Shown: positions 22,901-38,601, numbered from the stretch's first letter. The stretch: DNA of 64,000 nucleotides from Neovahlkampfia damariscottae (GCA_016618085.1 JABLTG010000018.1:1-64000); one strand, 5' to 3'. Program-made: numbers and translations. The notes: a model not told the origin generated them from the sequence alone.

Positions 22901-23688
22901 TCGCATGATTCAATCAAAGAAACCATAATATCAATCATATAAACTGATACTTTTTGTTCATGTTTTGAACTATATTGTTGTAAAAAAAAGATTGAAGTTT
23001 ACTTAATAATTTCAAAAAATGTTGAAAAACTTTTTTCAATTAAAGAGGATCCATAAGTGTCAGTGTCTGATAAAAGAACAAATATTCTAATAGAAGCTAT
23101 TTTTTCTAAGAGTTTGAAATAAGTTGAAAATAATGGACTTTCAATATCTTCTAACCCTTTCAATTGTGATACAAATAAATTGAAGATTTTTTTAACTTCA
23201 TCAACATCAAATGGATGTTCTGGTACTGTAATCCTGAAGAATTCACATAAAATACATCCAGTTAAGAGTTTCACCTCTTTATCTTTGTGGTTGATGTATT
23301 TTTTACCAATGAAAAGCTTTGGAAATCTTTTATGCCATAACTTTGGATTGTATTCATCTTGACTTATTTTTGAAAGAGCTGCATATACTTTCTGAAAAAT
23401 TAATAAGAAACGATTTCCGTACTTTCAATTTTCTGATTAAAGGAATGGTTGATGTTTCTTCAAGATATTCTTCATTCAAGATGGTTTTAAAATCTTCTTC
23501 AACAGTATCATTTGATTGACTTTCAACAAGAGAGTTCAAAGACGACGACAAATTTTCCAAAGAATTTTCGACTGTTCCTTTTGTTTTCTTTGCTTTAGAG
23601 GTCGGTTTATCTTCAATCTCGTCAATTTTTCTTTTTTGCTTTGTTGGTTTTTTTGGTGACTTTGTTTTTTCTTTCTTTTTTGGCATCT
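19940..23688 (-). CDS. PDS5: Cohesin-associated protein PDS5
   Basis: PDS5 is a HEAT-repeat regulator of cohesin loading, release and acetylation. Exon 1 starts at MPKKKEKTKSPKK and carries a basic nuclear region. Diagnostic blocks follow: ILCEFFRITVPEHPFD, then FLGRFNDVDSNIRIHMVK, then LQDEDVQIRS-type HEAT units through about 1,000 residues. The last exon has repeated SPKSKTPxK units and acidic stretches, resembling the basic tails of vertebrate PDS5B. Four exons over introns of 31-35 nt. The gene is divergent from the EF-hand/IPK gene, with about 180 bp between starts and CCAATCA elements on both sides. Confidence 0.9.
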
Positions 23689-23865
23689 TCGTTTTTCCCA
23701 CCAAAAAGTTTCTGGTTGTTTGATTGGTCAAAGAGAATCAACTTTTTTATTGAAAATTTTTCCTTCAAAAAAATTACCTTGATTTTGATCTTTTGGAATG
23801 TAAACTTATTAAATTCCTTCGACCAATCAAAAAAATAGTTTAATTTTTGAACACGGCTTCGAAGG

Positions 23866-26214
23866 ATGCAAAGAAAACTCTCTTCCTTTTCTTTTGGTAA
23901 AAGTTCTAAACCAAAAGAAGGAACTTCAAGTGCTGAAAGTTCACCAAGTTATAAAAATTTGACGAAAAACAAGAAATTTTTGGATGCAAAAAAAAGTTTT
24001 GGTTCACTTCAAAAAGAAACCAAATTCACAAAAGAAACTTTGGAAAAGTTAGCAAAAGGTTTTTATATGGCTCATCCAGATGGAAAAATGTTAAAAGATG
24101 AATTTATTAGAGAAAACCTTGAATTTAAAGGTGGAGTTAAAGAACTATGGTCATCTGTTTTTGATTTAATGGATTCTGATGAAAATGGTTATATTGATAT
24201 TAATGAATTTTTGTTAGCTAATTCTATAGCTGCTACAGGTTCTATTGAAACTAAAGTTGCATGGATGTTTAATTTATTTGATGAAGATAAAAGTGGAACA
24301 TTAGAAGAAGATGAAGTTAAAAATTTTGTTGATATGTTATTAAAAACTAATTCTAATATGTCTGATAATTTACAAAGTCGAAAAAAATTTGTTGATAAAT
24401 TATATTCAATTTTAGATGAAGAAAAGAATGGAGAAGTTACACTTGAAGATTTTATTAGAGTTGCAAGATCTAATTCACAATTAGCAGATTTAGTTAATAC
24501 ATATACACAAACTATTAGATATGAAATTGATTTTCATAATAAAAAATCAAATAATGTTAAAATTAAAAATTTTGATTCACAAGTTGCAGGACATTCAGGT
24601 GGTATAAAATCAATAATTAAAAAAGGAAAACAAATTTGGAAACCATTAAATCAAAGAGAATATGAATTTTATGAAGAAATAAAGAGTTTAAATGATTCAA
24701 AAGATATAATACCATTAAAAGAATCAATGGTTGAATATTATGGTAGAACATATATGTAAATATATATATTTAATTTTAATTAAATTTTAATTAGAGATTA
24801 TACAGATAGAGAAGATATTGGACAAATTGTACATTATTTAATGATTGATGATTTAACATATAATATGAATAAACCATGTATTATTGATTTAAAAATGGGA
24901 ACAAGAGAATATTCTGATCATGATTCAAAAAAGAAACAAATACAAAAAGTAATATTATCAAGTGTTACTTCATCCAATATATTAGGATTTAGAATATGTG
25001 GTATGAAAGTATGGAATTTAAAAGAAAAACAATATGGTACACAATCAAAAAAGAAAGCATTATTATTAAATACACAACAAGTTGAAGAATCATTAATTAC
25101 ATTTATTGATAATGGTAAAATGATTAGATATAATATTTATAAAATTGCAATTGAAAAATTAAATAAAATAAAAGAATGGTTTGAAAAACAAACAAAATAT
25201 CAATTTTATGCATCATCTATATTAATTATTTATGATGGTGATAATGATTCAAATGATAATGTAATTATAAAAATGATTGATTTTGCACATACTCAAAAAT
25301 CAAAAAATGAAAAAGATGAATCTTATTTAATTGGTTTAAATAATTTAATTACAAGATTATTGGATATTTTAAATGAAAAATTAAAATATAAAAAAAATGG
25401 AAAAGGTATTTTAATTTATCCAGAAATTGAAAAATTAAATAATTCAATTACATCAATGCAAAATAATATTGATTCCATTTTATTAAAAAATCAATCTTCA
25501 AATCAATTAAATATAAAAATGAATTTAAAATTAAAAGAAAAAGATGAAATTATAAATAAATTAAATATTGAATTAAATTTATTAAATCAAAATTTAAATT
25601 TAATTAAATCTTTTAATCATTTAAAAAATGAAAAGGATTTATTAGAAAATTATGAAACAAAATTATTATTAAAGGATATTAAAATTAAAAATTTAGAATT
25701 AAATATTGAAAGTTTAAATGAACAATTAAAAAGTGTTGAGGAATGTAGTGGTAATGTTGGGATTAATGATGAGGTTGGAATTGGGATTGGGATTAGTGAT
25801 GAGGTTAGGGTTGGGGTTAGTAGTGACAAAGTTGGGATTAGTGATGAGGTTGGAATTGGGATTAGGATTAGTGATGATTTAAAGAATAAAGAAATAAAAG
25901 AATTAAAATATAATTTAAATTTAAAAGAAGAAATAATAAATGAAAAGAATTATTTAATTAAATCATTATTAGAATATAATCAAAATTTAAAAAAAAAGAA
26001 TGAAAAATTAAATGAAATGAATGAAAAAACAATGATTTATTCATCCATATTAAATTTAAAAAATGAATTTGAAGATATTAAATCAAGAAATGAATTAAAT
26101 TTAAAATTAAAAGATGAAGAATTAAAAAAAGAAAAAGAAAAATGGGAAATGGAATTAAATAAATTAAAAAATGAATTAAAAGAAAAGAATGAAGAAATTA
26201 AAAAGAATGAATAA
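23866..26214 (+). CDS. EF-hand / inositol polyphosphate kinase fusion
   Basis: Two exons join over a 39-nt intron (24756-24794) in one frame, about 770 residues. Residues about 95-225 carry three EF-hand loops: DSDENGYIDINEF, DEDKSGTLEEDEV and DEEKNGEVTLEDF. These resemble NCS or calcineurin-B type sensors. An IPK domain follows: PCIIDLKMGTREYSDHD (PxxxDxKxG), then SSILIIYDGD (SSLL box) and IDFAHT (DFA metal site). This family makes inositol pyrophosphates or inositol polyphosphates. The last 230 residues are a coiled coil interrupted by a Gly/Ile/Ser/Asp/Glu/Val repeat (25750-25880). Ca2+ control of the kinase is an inference from the fusion. Confidence 0.85.
25750..25880 (+). repeat. In-frame minisatellite of GGGATTAGTGATGAGGTT-like units
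   Basis: A G-rich tract inside the coding region of the EF-hand/IPK gene, encoding repeats of GIGISDEV. Units such as GGGATTAGTGATGAGGTT recur with variants and include TTAGGGTTGGGGTTAG, which looks telomere-like. It stands out sharply from the AT-rich surroundings and interrupts a predicted coiled coil. Confidence 0.8.
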
Positions 26215-26291
26215 TATTAATCAATAATAGTACTCACTTAATCACCTTATAATAAGATAGATAGTACTCTCATTAGTACACATTTATTGTC

Positions 26292-27314
26292 CTATAAAAA
26301 CTTTATTGAATTTTCAATAAATTTAATAATTAAATCAACATTGATATTTAAATCATTATATAAATTAAATGGATTATTTTTTTTAATATTTTCATTTAAT
26401 AAAAATTGATTCATTTTTTTTAAACAATCAAAATAAATAAACATAAAATCTACATCTCTTATAAAAGATTCAATTTTTTGTTTTTCAAATTTCTTTAATA
26501 TATCTTTTTTATCATTTCTTATTTTTTCTTTTTTTATTAAAATTACATTTAAAGATGAAATGGATGCACCACAAAAACATAAACCAATTTCATTTTCAAT
26601 ATTTAAAGATGAATTATTTGATTGCATTGAAACATTACCAATTTGTTGAAAATATGTACATATATCTCTATATAATTGATATTCATTTCCAATAGATGCT
26701 GCTTCTAAAAATTTAATACCTGCTTGAATATAAAAATGAAGCGCTCTTTTTATATTTCCTTTTTTATGTTCTTTATCTGCTTCTCTTTTTATCTCTTTAG
26801 CTCTACTTTGTAATTCTTCTTTGGTTCTTTTTTCTTTTTTTTCTTCTTTTTTTTGTTCTTTCTTTTCTTGTTTTATTTCTAATTCAAATCCATCTTCAAT
26901 AGATTTAAATTCATCATCATCATCATCATCCTCTTCATCATTTATAACATCATCAAAATTATTATAATCATTCTTAAAAAGTGGTGATTGTTTAATAATT
27001 TCAGGTAAATTTGGTGAAATACAAGGTAAACTACCTGTTAAACTTTCAACTTCTTTTAAAATTGATTTTGGACTTAATATCTTTTTTTGTTGTTTCATTT
27101 TTGGTGTTGGAAAATCTTCTTTTTCTTTTCTTTTTAATGATGATATACTACTACTATTACTACTGGTTGTTGTTGTTGTTGTTGTTGTTGTTGTTGGAGA
27201 AGGAGATGCAAAATTAGTTGTTGTTGTCATAAAACTACCATATTCATTAATTTTAAATTCATCATCCTCAAAGTTGGTATCAATCTTTAAATTTGGTGTT
27301 TTATTCTTTTTCAT
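26292..27314 (-). CDS. AF4/FMR2-like C-terminal homology domain protein (tentative)
   Basis: A single exon of about 340 residues from the ATG at 27314. The first half is disordered: a Thr run, Ser/Pro-rich blocks and acidic runs (EEDDDDDDE). The second half is helical. It begins LQSRAKEIKREADKEHKKGN, continues IKRALHFYIQAGIKFLEAAS and ends LIIKFIENSIKFL. This order resembles the C-terminal homology domain of AFF1/AFF4, scaffolds of the super elongation complex. The resemblance is by pattern only and an MIT/TPR-like helical hairpin is a fair alternative. Confidence 0.5.
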   Translation of the reverse strand: MKKNKTPNLKIDTNFEDDEFKINEYGSFMTTTTNFASPSPTTTTTTTTTTSSNSSSISSLKRKEKEDFPTPKMKQQKKILSPKSILKEVESLTGSLPCISPNLPEIIKQSPLFKNDYNNFDDVINDEEDDDDDDEFKSIEDGFELEIKQEKKEQKKEEKKEKRTKEELQSRAKEIKREADKEHKKGNIKRALHFYIQAGIKFLEAASIGNEYQLYRDICTYFQQIGNVSMQSNNSSLNIENEIGLCFCGASISSLNVILIKKEKIRNDKKDILKKFEKQKIESFIRDVDFMFIYFDCLKKMNQFLLNENIKKNNPFNLYNDLNINVDLIIKFIENSIKFL

Positions 27315-27408
27315 TTTTTCCACTTTTTTTATTTGACTTCGTTTTTGTTTAGGTTTTATAGACCAATAAAAATTGAAATAGAATTCAAAACAATTTTTTT
27401 ATTTAAAT

Positions 27409-29723
27409 TTACATCAAACGACATTTTTCTTTCTCTTTTGAATCTTTTTGATTTGATTTTTGATTATTTAAAATTGAACCACCTGAAAATGAAGATTGAA
27501 ATTTCTTAGTTGATTTTTCAATTGGAACATGAGTATTAATAATTGGTATTGAAGTATCTTGTTGTCTAACTGAAAAAGATGTTCTTACTTCATTTAAATA
27601 TGATTCATTTAAATCTAAAGATGTTCTTCTTTCTTCTGATTTAATATATTTAAATGGAACATTAAATATAAATTTTGATGGTTTATAATTTATATTAAAT
27701 TTACCATCTAATTTTAATCCACCTCTTCTGGTATTTGTATATGAAAATATTAAACTTCCATTTTTTGAATTATAACAATCAAAAAAGGATGCACCATCAA
27801 ATCCATCATAAACAAATGATGATAAAATTACTAATAAAAATATTAAATTATATTCTTTTTTTGAATACCTTGATTTATATCTTCTTTTATTGACAAATTA
27901 AATTCTTTTTCACATTCTTCAACTTCAGAATCGAAATAACATTCATGTTGATTGGTCCATATTTCATTACCTGATTCAATATCAATACACTTTAATTCTA
28001 AATCTAATCTTGATTCTTTTGATAAAAATCTTCTATTATCTTCATATTCTCTAATTAAATATAAATGTTCACTATCATTATAAAATCTAATTCTATGTGA
28101 ATTTAATTCAATATAAGTTGTCTTCCATGCTATTTCATTCTTCCAAACTTGTTTAAATATACCTTCTTCTTTTTCATTAAATTCAAATTTAATTATAAAT
28201 CCATTTCCAAATTTCTTTTTTTTTGATTTTGTAATTAATATTATTGATTTTAATTCATTATTAATTATAATTGGATGAAATGATATTATTTTATTTTCAT
28301 TTATTTTTTTAAATGAAAATTTAAATAATTTACCATTTTCAACATTTAAAAATTCAAATAAATAATTATTTAAATAATGTTCTTTACCATTTTCTTCTTC
28401 TTCTTCTTCTTCATCTTCTTTATCCATACTCAATAAAGAATATGTAATTAAATAATTAAAATATTGAAATGTATTTGAATTATTTTTAAAATTCTTAAAA
28501 TATCTTTGATGATATAAATTACCTATTTAAATAATTAATCATAAATATTAAATACCTAATTGAGACAATTAATATTAATTATAAATACCTAATGGATCAA
28601 ATGTAAATATTTTTTCTAAATTTTCATCAATAACTCTAATTTGATTTGAATCTTTTGATAATAAACAAAATACATTTGTATTTTTTGGTTTTAAAATGAA
28701 ATGTTCATCATTATCTTTTAAAGTAATACCATTTATAAAATTATTATAAGTTGGTTCAAAAATGAATATTTTTGGTTTATCTAAATTTTAATTGGTTAAT
28801 TAATTTACCCAAAATTAAATCTAAATTTTCACCACCTTTAATTTTTTTATTTTCATTTTCATTATCTAATTTTGCATTTTCCATAATTTTTTCAATATCA
28901 AATTCTTCTTGAGATATTATAGTTTCACCACATAAACAAATTAATAAATTTTTATCCCAGACAATATCTTTAATTCTTTCTTTTTTTTTAATCATTTTTG
29001 GTGTAACTAAATCATATTTTGTACCATCCTTTTTTGAAAATGAAAATAATTCATTTGGTAAACCAATATAAATAAAATTATTATTTTGAAAAAAGAAATT
29101 AATAAATAAATACATTGGTCTTCTTGATGAATATAATTTAACTCTCCATTTCATTCGATTTAATATAAAATCAAAACATGCTAAATTATTACCAAATAAC
29201 ATATAAATACAATGTTCTTCTTTTAAATAAATATAAAATTCATTAGTATATCTAAATTGTAATTCTTTGATATCATTACTTGTCATTGGTAAACTATGAC
29301 TCTTTACTTTATTACTTATATCACTTTCAGTTGAAGTTGAAGATCCAATAATTTGAAACTCTTGTGGTACTTTTGTATATATTATTGTTGGTCTTCTTTC
29401 TGAAAATATATCATTTAATTCTTGTTCATCAAATCTATTTAAAAAATACTTTTAACTTTTTCTTCTTACGTATGTATTTTATCTCCTGTTGAAGTATCAA
29501 ATATTATATTATCAAATATTGTAATATATGATGATTTCCATCTTTTTGATTGTTCTCTTAAACATGATATTGCCCATTTTTTACTAACACCAGATAAACC
29601 TTTTTTTCTTTTTTCAAAACAACAGGTTCACTTACCTAATCTCATTTCTGACATTGAAACAAATTGAAAAACAAATTGTAATATTTCATCATTTTCATGA
29701 AACAGTGCAACTTGTTCACTCAT
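27409..29723 (-). CDS. F-box protein with beta-propeller-like region
   Basis: The start encodes EILQFVFQFVSMSEMRL and, after a 36-nt intron, GLSGVSKKWAISCLREQ. Together these make an F-box, the SKP1-binding motif of SCF ubiquitin ligases. The rest is beta-rich with repeated strands such as NNLACFDFILNRMKW and NNFIYIGLPNELFSF, then ELKCIDIESGNEIWTNQH. These look like PQQ or WD-like propeller blades. About seven small introns are required. One at 28523-28588 consists of two abutting intron-like units. The gene diverges from importin alpha, with start codons about 50 bp apart. Confidence 0.65.
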
Positions 29724-29761
29724 CTTTTTTTTTTTGTTCTGGTCAAGTCTTTTTTTTTTAT

Positions 29762-29768
29762 CCAATCA
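29762..29768 (+). promoter_or_regulatory. CCAATCA element of importin alpha
   Basis: CCAATCA 13 nt before the ATG, within the short divergent promoter shared with the F-box gene. Confidence 0.6.
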
Positions 29769-29774
29769 AATTCA

Positions 29775-31291
29775 ATGAAAAACAGAAAAGCGTTGAAACA
29801 AACTTTGTCTTTCGAAACTTTAAAAGAGAAAAAATTGAAGAATTTAAATGAAAAACAAAAGAATAAAAGAGAAAATTTATTAAAAAGAAAAAGATTTCAA
29901 GAAGAAGAAAATGAAAATGAAAACGAAAACGAAAAAACTTTAAATTTTTTTGAATTAAAGAATTTAGTCGATAATATGAAAGATAAAAACAATTTAAAAG
30001 AAATTAGAAAAATTAGTTGTACCAATGATTCATTATTCAAAGAATTTTTTAAAATACCAAATTTCTTTGAAACTTTATTTTCATTATTAAATGAAGAATC
30101 TGAAAATAATCAATTTGAAATATGTTGGATATTAACTAATATATCATGTTACTCTTATGAAGAATGTAAAATACTTTTAAATTTTTTACCAACTTTATTC
30201 ATTTTATTTTCAAATCCAAATTTAATTTTAAAAGAACAAATTTGTTGGATATTTGGTAATTTATCAATTGAATTAGAATTTAAGAATATATTAATTTCAA
30301 AGTTTAATATTTTGAATTATTTATTTGATTTATTATTATCAAATAATAATTCAATGATTAGAATATCATCTTGGACTCTATCCAATATATATAGGAATGG
30401 TGGTGATGGTGGTGATGATATTAGATCTGGGTCTGGGTTTGATAATATTTCATCATTTAAATCTAATGGATTATTGAGTATACCAATATCAAAGACTGAA
30501 TTAAATTCAATCATAAAGATATTTAAGAATTCTAATAATATAAAGAATATTATTGAAATTACATGGTTATTATCAATATTAACAGGATATGAATATGATA
30601 TTATTATTGAATTATTAAATAATGATTTAATGATAGGTTTTATGAAATGGATTCATCAAACCAAAGAACAAGATAGATTATTAATACCATTAATTAGAAT
30701 ATTAGGAAATATAATGAGAGGTCCAAATGAAATGTAAGATTAAATATAAGATTAATATTTAGAATTGATAAAGTATTAAATGATGAAATATTTCAATTTT
30801 TGTATTTTAATTTAAAGAATTCAGATGATTTTATAAAAAAAGAAGTTCTATGGGTGATTAGTAATATTTCAGGTGGAAATTTGAATCATTTGAATTTTTT
30901 ATTAAAATTTAATTTTATTAATTTAATTCAAGAAATATCATCAAATATATTGAAAAAAGAAATAATGAATAATGAAATAACTAAACAATATATGAAAATT
31001 GAAATTTGTTATTTTATAATGAATTGTTCAATATCAGTTGATTTTATAAATTTGAAAGAGAATTTTATAAACATATTTAATCAAGATATTATTCAAATTT
31101 TTAATCAAATTTTAATTTTAAATGATTCAGGGGATGATCAAATTCAACTTCAAATTTTAAAGTTTTTAATTTCCTTGACACAATATTTTCAATCAAAAGA
31201 AATGGTGGATAAATTTTTTATAAAATCAATATTACAATTAAAAAATCATGAAAATTCAAACATTATAGAATTAGTAAAATTTTTTGTTTGA
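29775..31291 (+). CDS. Importin subunit alpha
   Basis: Nuclear import receptor that binds classical nuclear signals. The first 60 residues are a basic IBB domain (RKALKQTLSFETLKEKKLK and a following KR-rich run). ARM repeats follow with the Trp-Asn ladder typical of the cargo groove: CWILTNISC, CWIFGNLSI, SWTLSNIYR and VLWVISNISGG. Two exons over a 29-nt intron (30734-30762) give about 495 residues, slightly short of the usual 520-540. A Gly/Asp/Ser-rich insertion lies at about residue 217 (RNGGDGGDDIRSG). CCAATCA lies 13 nt before the ATG. Confidence 0.9.
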
Positions 31292-31399
31292 AAAAAAATT
31301 CTCCGAGATTCTTTTTTTGAACCAATAAGAGTGTTTGAAATTGACCAATCAATTTGCCTTAATTTTTTTAGAAAAAGAGAGTAATTCGAAACAGACGAG

Positions 31400-31936
31400 A
31401 TGGTAAAAAAATATTCTAAAGAGCCAGCTAATCCAAACGCATGTAATTATAAATAAAAGAAAATTAAATGTTTTAAAATAGTCGCAAAATCACGTGCAGA
31501 CAATGTTAGAGTTTCATTCAAAAATACAAGAAATGTTGCTACTGTTTTACAAGGAATGTCATTAAGAAGATCAAAAAAATTCTTAAATAATGTACTTAGA
31601 CACAGTGAAGGTGTTCCTTTAACAAGATTTATGGGTGGTCGTGGTAGACATGCTCAAGCTAAAAATCACGGAACAAACATTTGTTCTTTTCCAACAAAAT
31701 CAGTTTACACAATGCTTAAAATTTTAAGAAATGCTGAAGCTAATGCAAAAACAAAAGGTTTAGAACCAAGTACTCTTTTCCTTTCACACGTTCAATGTAA
31801 TAGAGCTCCTCCTGTCAGAAGAAGAACTTTCAGAGCTCATGGTAGAATAGGTCCATATCAAGCTCATCCATCACATATTGAAGTTATTCTTTCTGAAAAA
31901 CCAAAAATTACATCAAAACCAGAACCAAAAGAATAA
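31400..31936 (+). CDS. RPL17: 60S ribosomal protein L17 (uL22)
   Basis: Large-subunit protein lining the exit tunnel. Two exons over a 39-nt intron (31443-31481). The start MVKKYSKEPANPN and then AKSRADNVRVSFKNTRN, GMSLRRSKKFLNNVLRH, FMGGRGRHAQAKNHGTN and VQCNRAPPVRRRTFRAHGRI match uL22 closely. About 165 residues fits the family. Base composition is less AT-rich than neighbours, as in highly expressed genes. Confidence 0.96.
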
Positions 31937-32030
31937 ATTTGAAATATAAAAATTTTTAAAAAAAAACACCCTTACTAGTTTTAATGTTTTTCTTTTCAAC
32001 TCAAATACCAATTCAAACCAACAATTTTAT

Positions 32031-32037
32031 CCAATCA
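32031..32037 (+). promoter_or_regulatory. CCAATCA element of the CRT10-like gene
   Basis: Perfect CCAATCA 20 nt before the ATG. Confidence 0.6.
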
Positions 32038-32050
32038 ATTCATTTTTACA

Positions 32051-33385
32051 ATGTTTGAAGAAATTGAAACAACAAAAGATTCAATAAATCAATTAAAAAT
32101 TAATAGAATATTCAATATAGAATTAAAGGAATGTAAACAACCATTCTGGGTAAGATATCAAATATTTTAAAAGTTTCAAATAGAAAATGAACTTAACAAC
32201 TTCATTTGAAAATAATTTTTATATTTGTTCAGAAAATGAAATATTATATTATAAATTGAAATATAATGTTTTAGAGTTTCAAAAAAAAGAAAAACTTGAA
32301 AGTTCAATACATCAAATTAAATTTATTACTTTTTTAAATGAAAGAGTATTATACATTGTTGGTAAATAGTTAATAATAATTAATGAAAAGGTGATAATGG
32401 AATGGTTTTAATTATTAATTCAAATAATTTAAATACTATTTTAAAGATTAACAATTCAAATGAATCAACATGGAGTTTAGCCTTTAAAAATAATCTATTC
32501 ATATTTGGTGATAATTCACATAATATAAAAGGTATAATCATATATGACTAAACTATTAAAGTATATAAATATTTAACAAAAGAGTATTTCATTTTAAAAG
32601 GTCATTCAAATAATGTACCTTGTGTTGATTTATCAAATTGTGGAAAATATTTATTATCCACTTCAATTGATAAAACTATTAGAATTTGGAATGTTAAAGA
32701 AAAAAAAGAAATAGTGAATAAAAAAGTTAATCATGAATGGGGTTGGAGTTGTAAATGGATTAAAATAAATACAATTCAAAATGGATTTGAACATAAATTA
32801 AAACATTATAATGATTATATAAATGAAGAGAATGAGTTTTTAGAAGAAGATGATGATGAAGAATATGAAAATGATCTTGAAAAAAAAGATGAAATTATAT
32901 CTAATAAAGAAGAAATGAAGAATATTGAATTGAATGAATATAATATATTATATGGAACTAAATCAATGATTTATCTTTTAAATTCAAAATTAGAAATTAT
33001 TGATTCAATTTATTTTAATCCATCTTTTGATACAATATTACCATTTTGGATGCAAAATGGATTAAGTAGAGTATTATTCTTAGAATATATACCTGAATTA
33101 TCATGTGCTATTATTGGATCTTCATCATGTTCAAAATTATTATTGTTAAAAGTAAATAAAGATAAATTGATACCAATGAGTTGGATACCTGATATATATA
33201 TTATTGAAGAATTATTCACAGATGAACAAGAATTATATCCAATCTCAGGTTTTTCAATTTCAAAAGATGAAAAGAGAAAATTACAAAATTTTAGATTGTA
33301 CATCTCATTTATGAGTGGAAGAGTTTGTTTATACGAAATACAAAATACTTTAAATGATCAATTTGATATTTCCAAAATTATTTAG
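32051..33385 (+). CDS. WD-repeat protein, CRT10-like (tentative)
   Basis: Four exons over 30-35-nt introns. Blades seen: SSIHQIKFITFLNERVLYIVG, VYKYLTKEYFILKGHSNNV with NCGKYLLSTSIDKTIRIWNV (a clear WD unit), then FSRVLFLEYIPEL-type strands and a C-terminal RLYISFMSGRVCLYEI. The order, with a long acidic insert after one WD and the conserved EWGWSCKW, resembles fungal CRT10, which affects ribonucleotide reductase expression. The open frame ends at a TAG at 33383. Propeller-like coding (LDDTLSIRNCGIF) continues in another frame to about 33540, so the 3' end may be mis-joined or decayed. Confidence 0.55.
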
Positions 33386-34794
33386 AATTATTTAGAAAGA
33401 TATTGGATGATACACTTTCGATAAGAAATTGTGGAATATTTTTAATTTCAAAAGAAAATTTGGAAAAAGAGATTCTTTATTTAGATTCACAAAATCGTTG
33501 TACAATCATTTCATTTTTTTGTTACAATGTCAATGTATGAAAAAAAATAATGAACTAGCAACAAGTCAAACAAATGAAAATGAAGTGAATATAATGAGTA
33601 TTTGGTGAAAGAAAACAGTCACGAGTTTGAAATCAAAGGAAAGTATAAAATAAATTGAACTGTTTATTCAAGAATTCAATCCAAAATATGTTTTAATTGA
33701 ACTTTGATTTAGAAAACATTTATTGACAGAAAAATCGAAAAATGAAGAAAAAGAAATTTCTTTTTTCAACCACAAAATTAAAAGAAAAATCAATTTTAAA
33801 GTTCTAACCTATTTTAATTTGAAAATGTCAAAGAAATTGAATGGCAATAAAAGAGTTGTCAGTTGAATTTCTAGAAATTTCAATAGTATTCATGCAAGGG
33901 ATATTTTATGTGTATTTACCAATTTTAAAGAAATTAATGGAAAATAAAAAAATGAAATGAAAAGTTTAAACAAAAAGAAATTATTGAAGACAAATCCATT
34001 CAAAGAATGAATATTGGAAGAAAAGATGATTGAAAATATTGAGGGAATGCGTACTTTGGTCAATGAAAAGGAGAATTAGAAAAAATGAAGATTAAATTAA
34101 AATTATATCAGAAGCTAAATTTAATATTATGGAAAATGAAAAGCAATCAATTGTTGTTGTTATTAGAAAAGGAAATCAAAATGGAATTGAATATTACTTG
34201 AAAAATGAAAATGAAATTCCTTTGAAAAAAGATCCAATTCCAATGATCAATTTTTATTTTTATTTTAAAAATATCTTTTTATTGATTTTTATTGTATTTT
34301 GGTGAGATTTTTCATTTCAACAGAAATTACAATTTTCCAATAAAAATGAACATTCAATACAAACCTCACAAATTTTGATTTTGATTGAATTATTTAAACC
34401 GAAATATTGTGATAAAAAGGATCCGAAGCTACACTTTCAGTTGAAGGAAATACATCAAAATCAAGTGCTTCAAAATTTTGAAGTTGATTGACGAAAAATA
34501 TCCAAAGATTCATCAGAGGAATCAGTGAAACTTCTTCTGAACTGATTAAAAGAGCAGCGATTATGTTCAAAATTCTGGATAAATGAAGAAAATTCATTTT
34601 TTTTAGTTTGAAAACTGTTCATTTTACTTTTTTTTGAGAACAAAGAACAAATTGAAAAGAATAACTCAGATTCATAGCATAATTTGAATTATCCAAATAG
34701 ATATTCTGGATTTCCCAAATTTTTCTTCAGTTGAATGATATCAATTAAAAATTTAGGAAAAAAAAAATGTTTATTAACTAGGGTTGAGAATGTA
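33386..34794. other. Long gap with decayed coding remains
   Basis: About 1.4 kb with no intact gene. The first half holds interrupted frames that recall a TraB-domain protein (see the separate pseudogene). At 34394-34597 on the minus strand a 67-codon ATG frame begins MNFLHLSRILNIIAALLISS, which could be a signal peptide, but nothing else supports it. No tRNA, repeat array or transposon end is visible. Confidence 0.5.
33580..34290 (+). pseudogene. Possible decayed TraB-domain protein
   Basis: Interrupted frames carry KSKESIK, then ELFIQEFNPKYVLIEL, which resembles the TraB/PrgY block 'SxxxVxxxIxxxxPxxVxxEL'. Near the end comes IMENEKQSIVVVIRKGNQNG with a following IEYYL, resembling the 'VVaVVGxGHxxGI' block. 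A hydrophobic run at the end (YFKNIFLLIFIVFW) fits the membrane tail of eukaryotic TraBD proteins. Several stops intervene. The match is by pattern only and the gene would be dead. Confidence 0.3.
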
Positions 34795-38451
<3,657 letters not shown>

Positions 38452-38601
38452 TGTGAGTTTTTTGTAACGAAAAAAAAATGATTGGTGGAAAATATTTGAA
38501 TCTCAAGAAGAAATTTGATTTTAAGTTTTAGTTAAAAATATAAGTTTCTAGTTTAAAAAGAAATAACTTTATCCTGATTTAAAAAATTGAAGATATTTTA
38601 T

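Noticed and set aside
26900-27220. Trinucleotide repeats as a CRISPR-like or satellite array
   Set aside because: They are simple codon runs (Asp, Thr) inside one protein, with no spacers.
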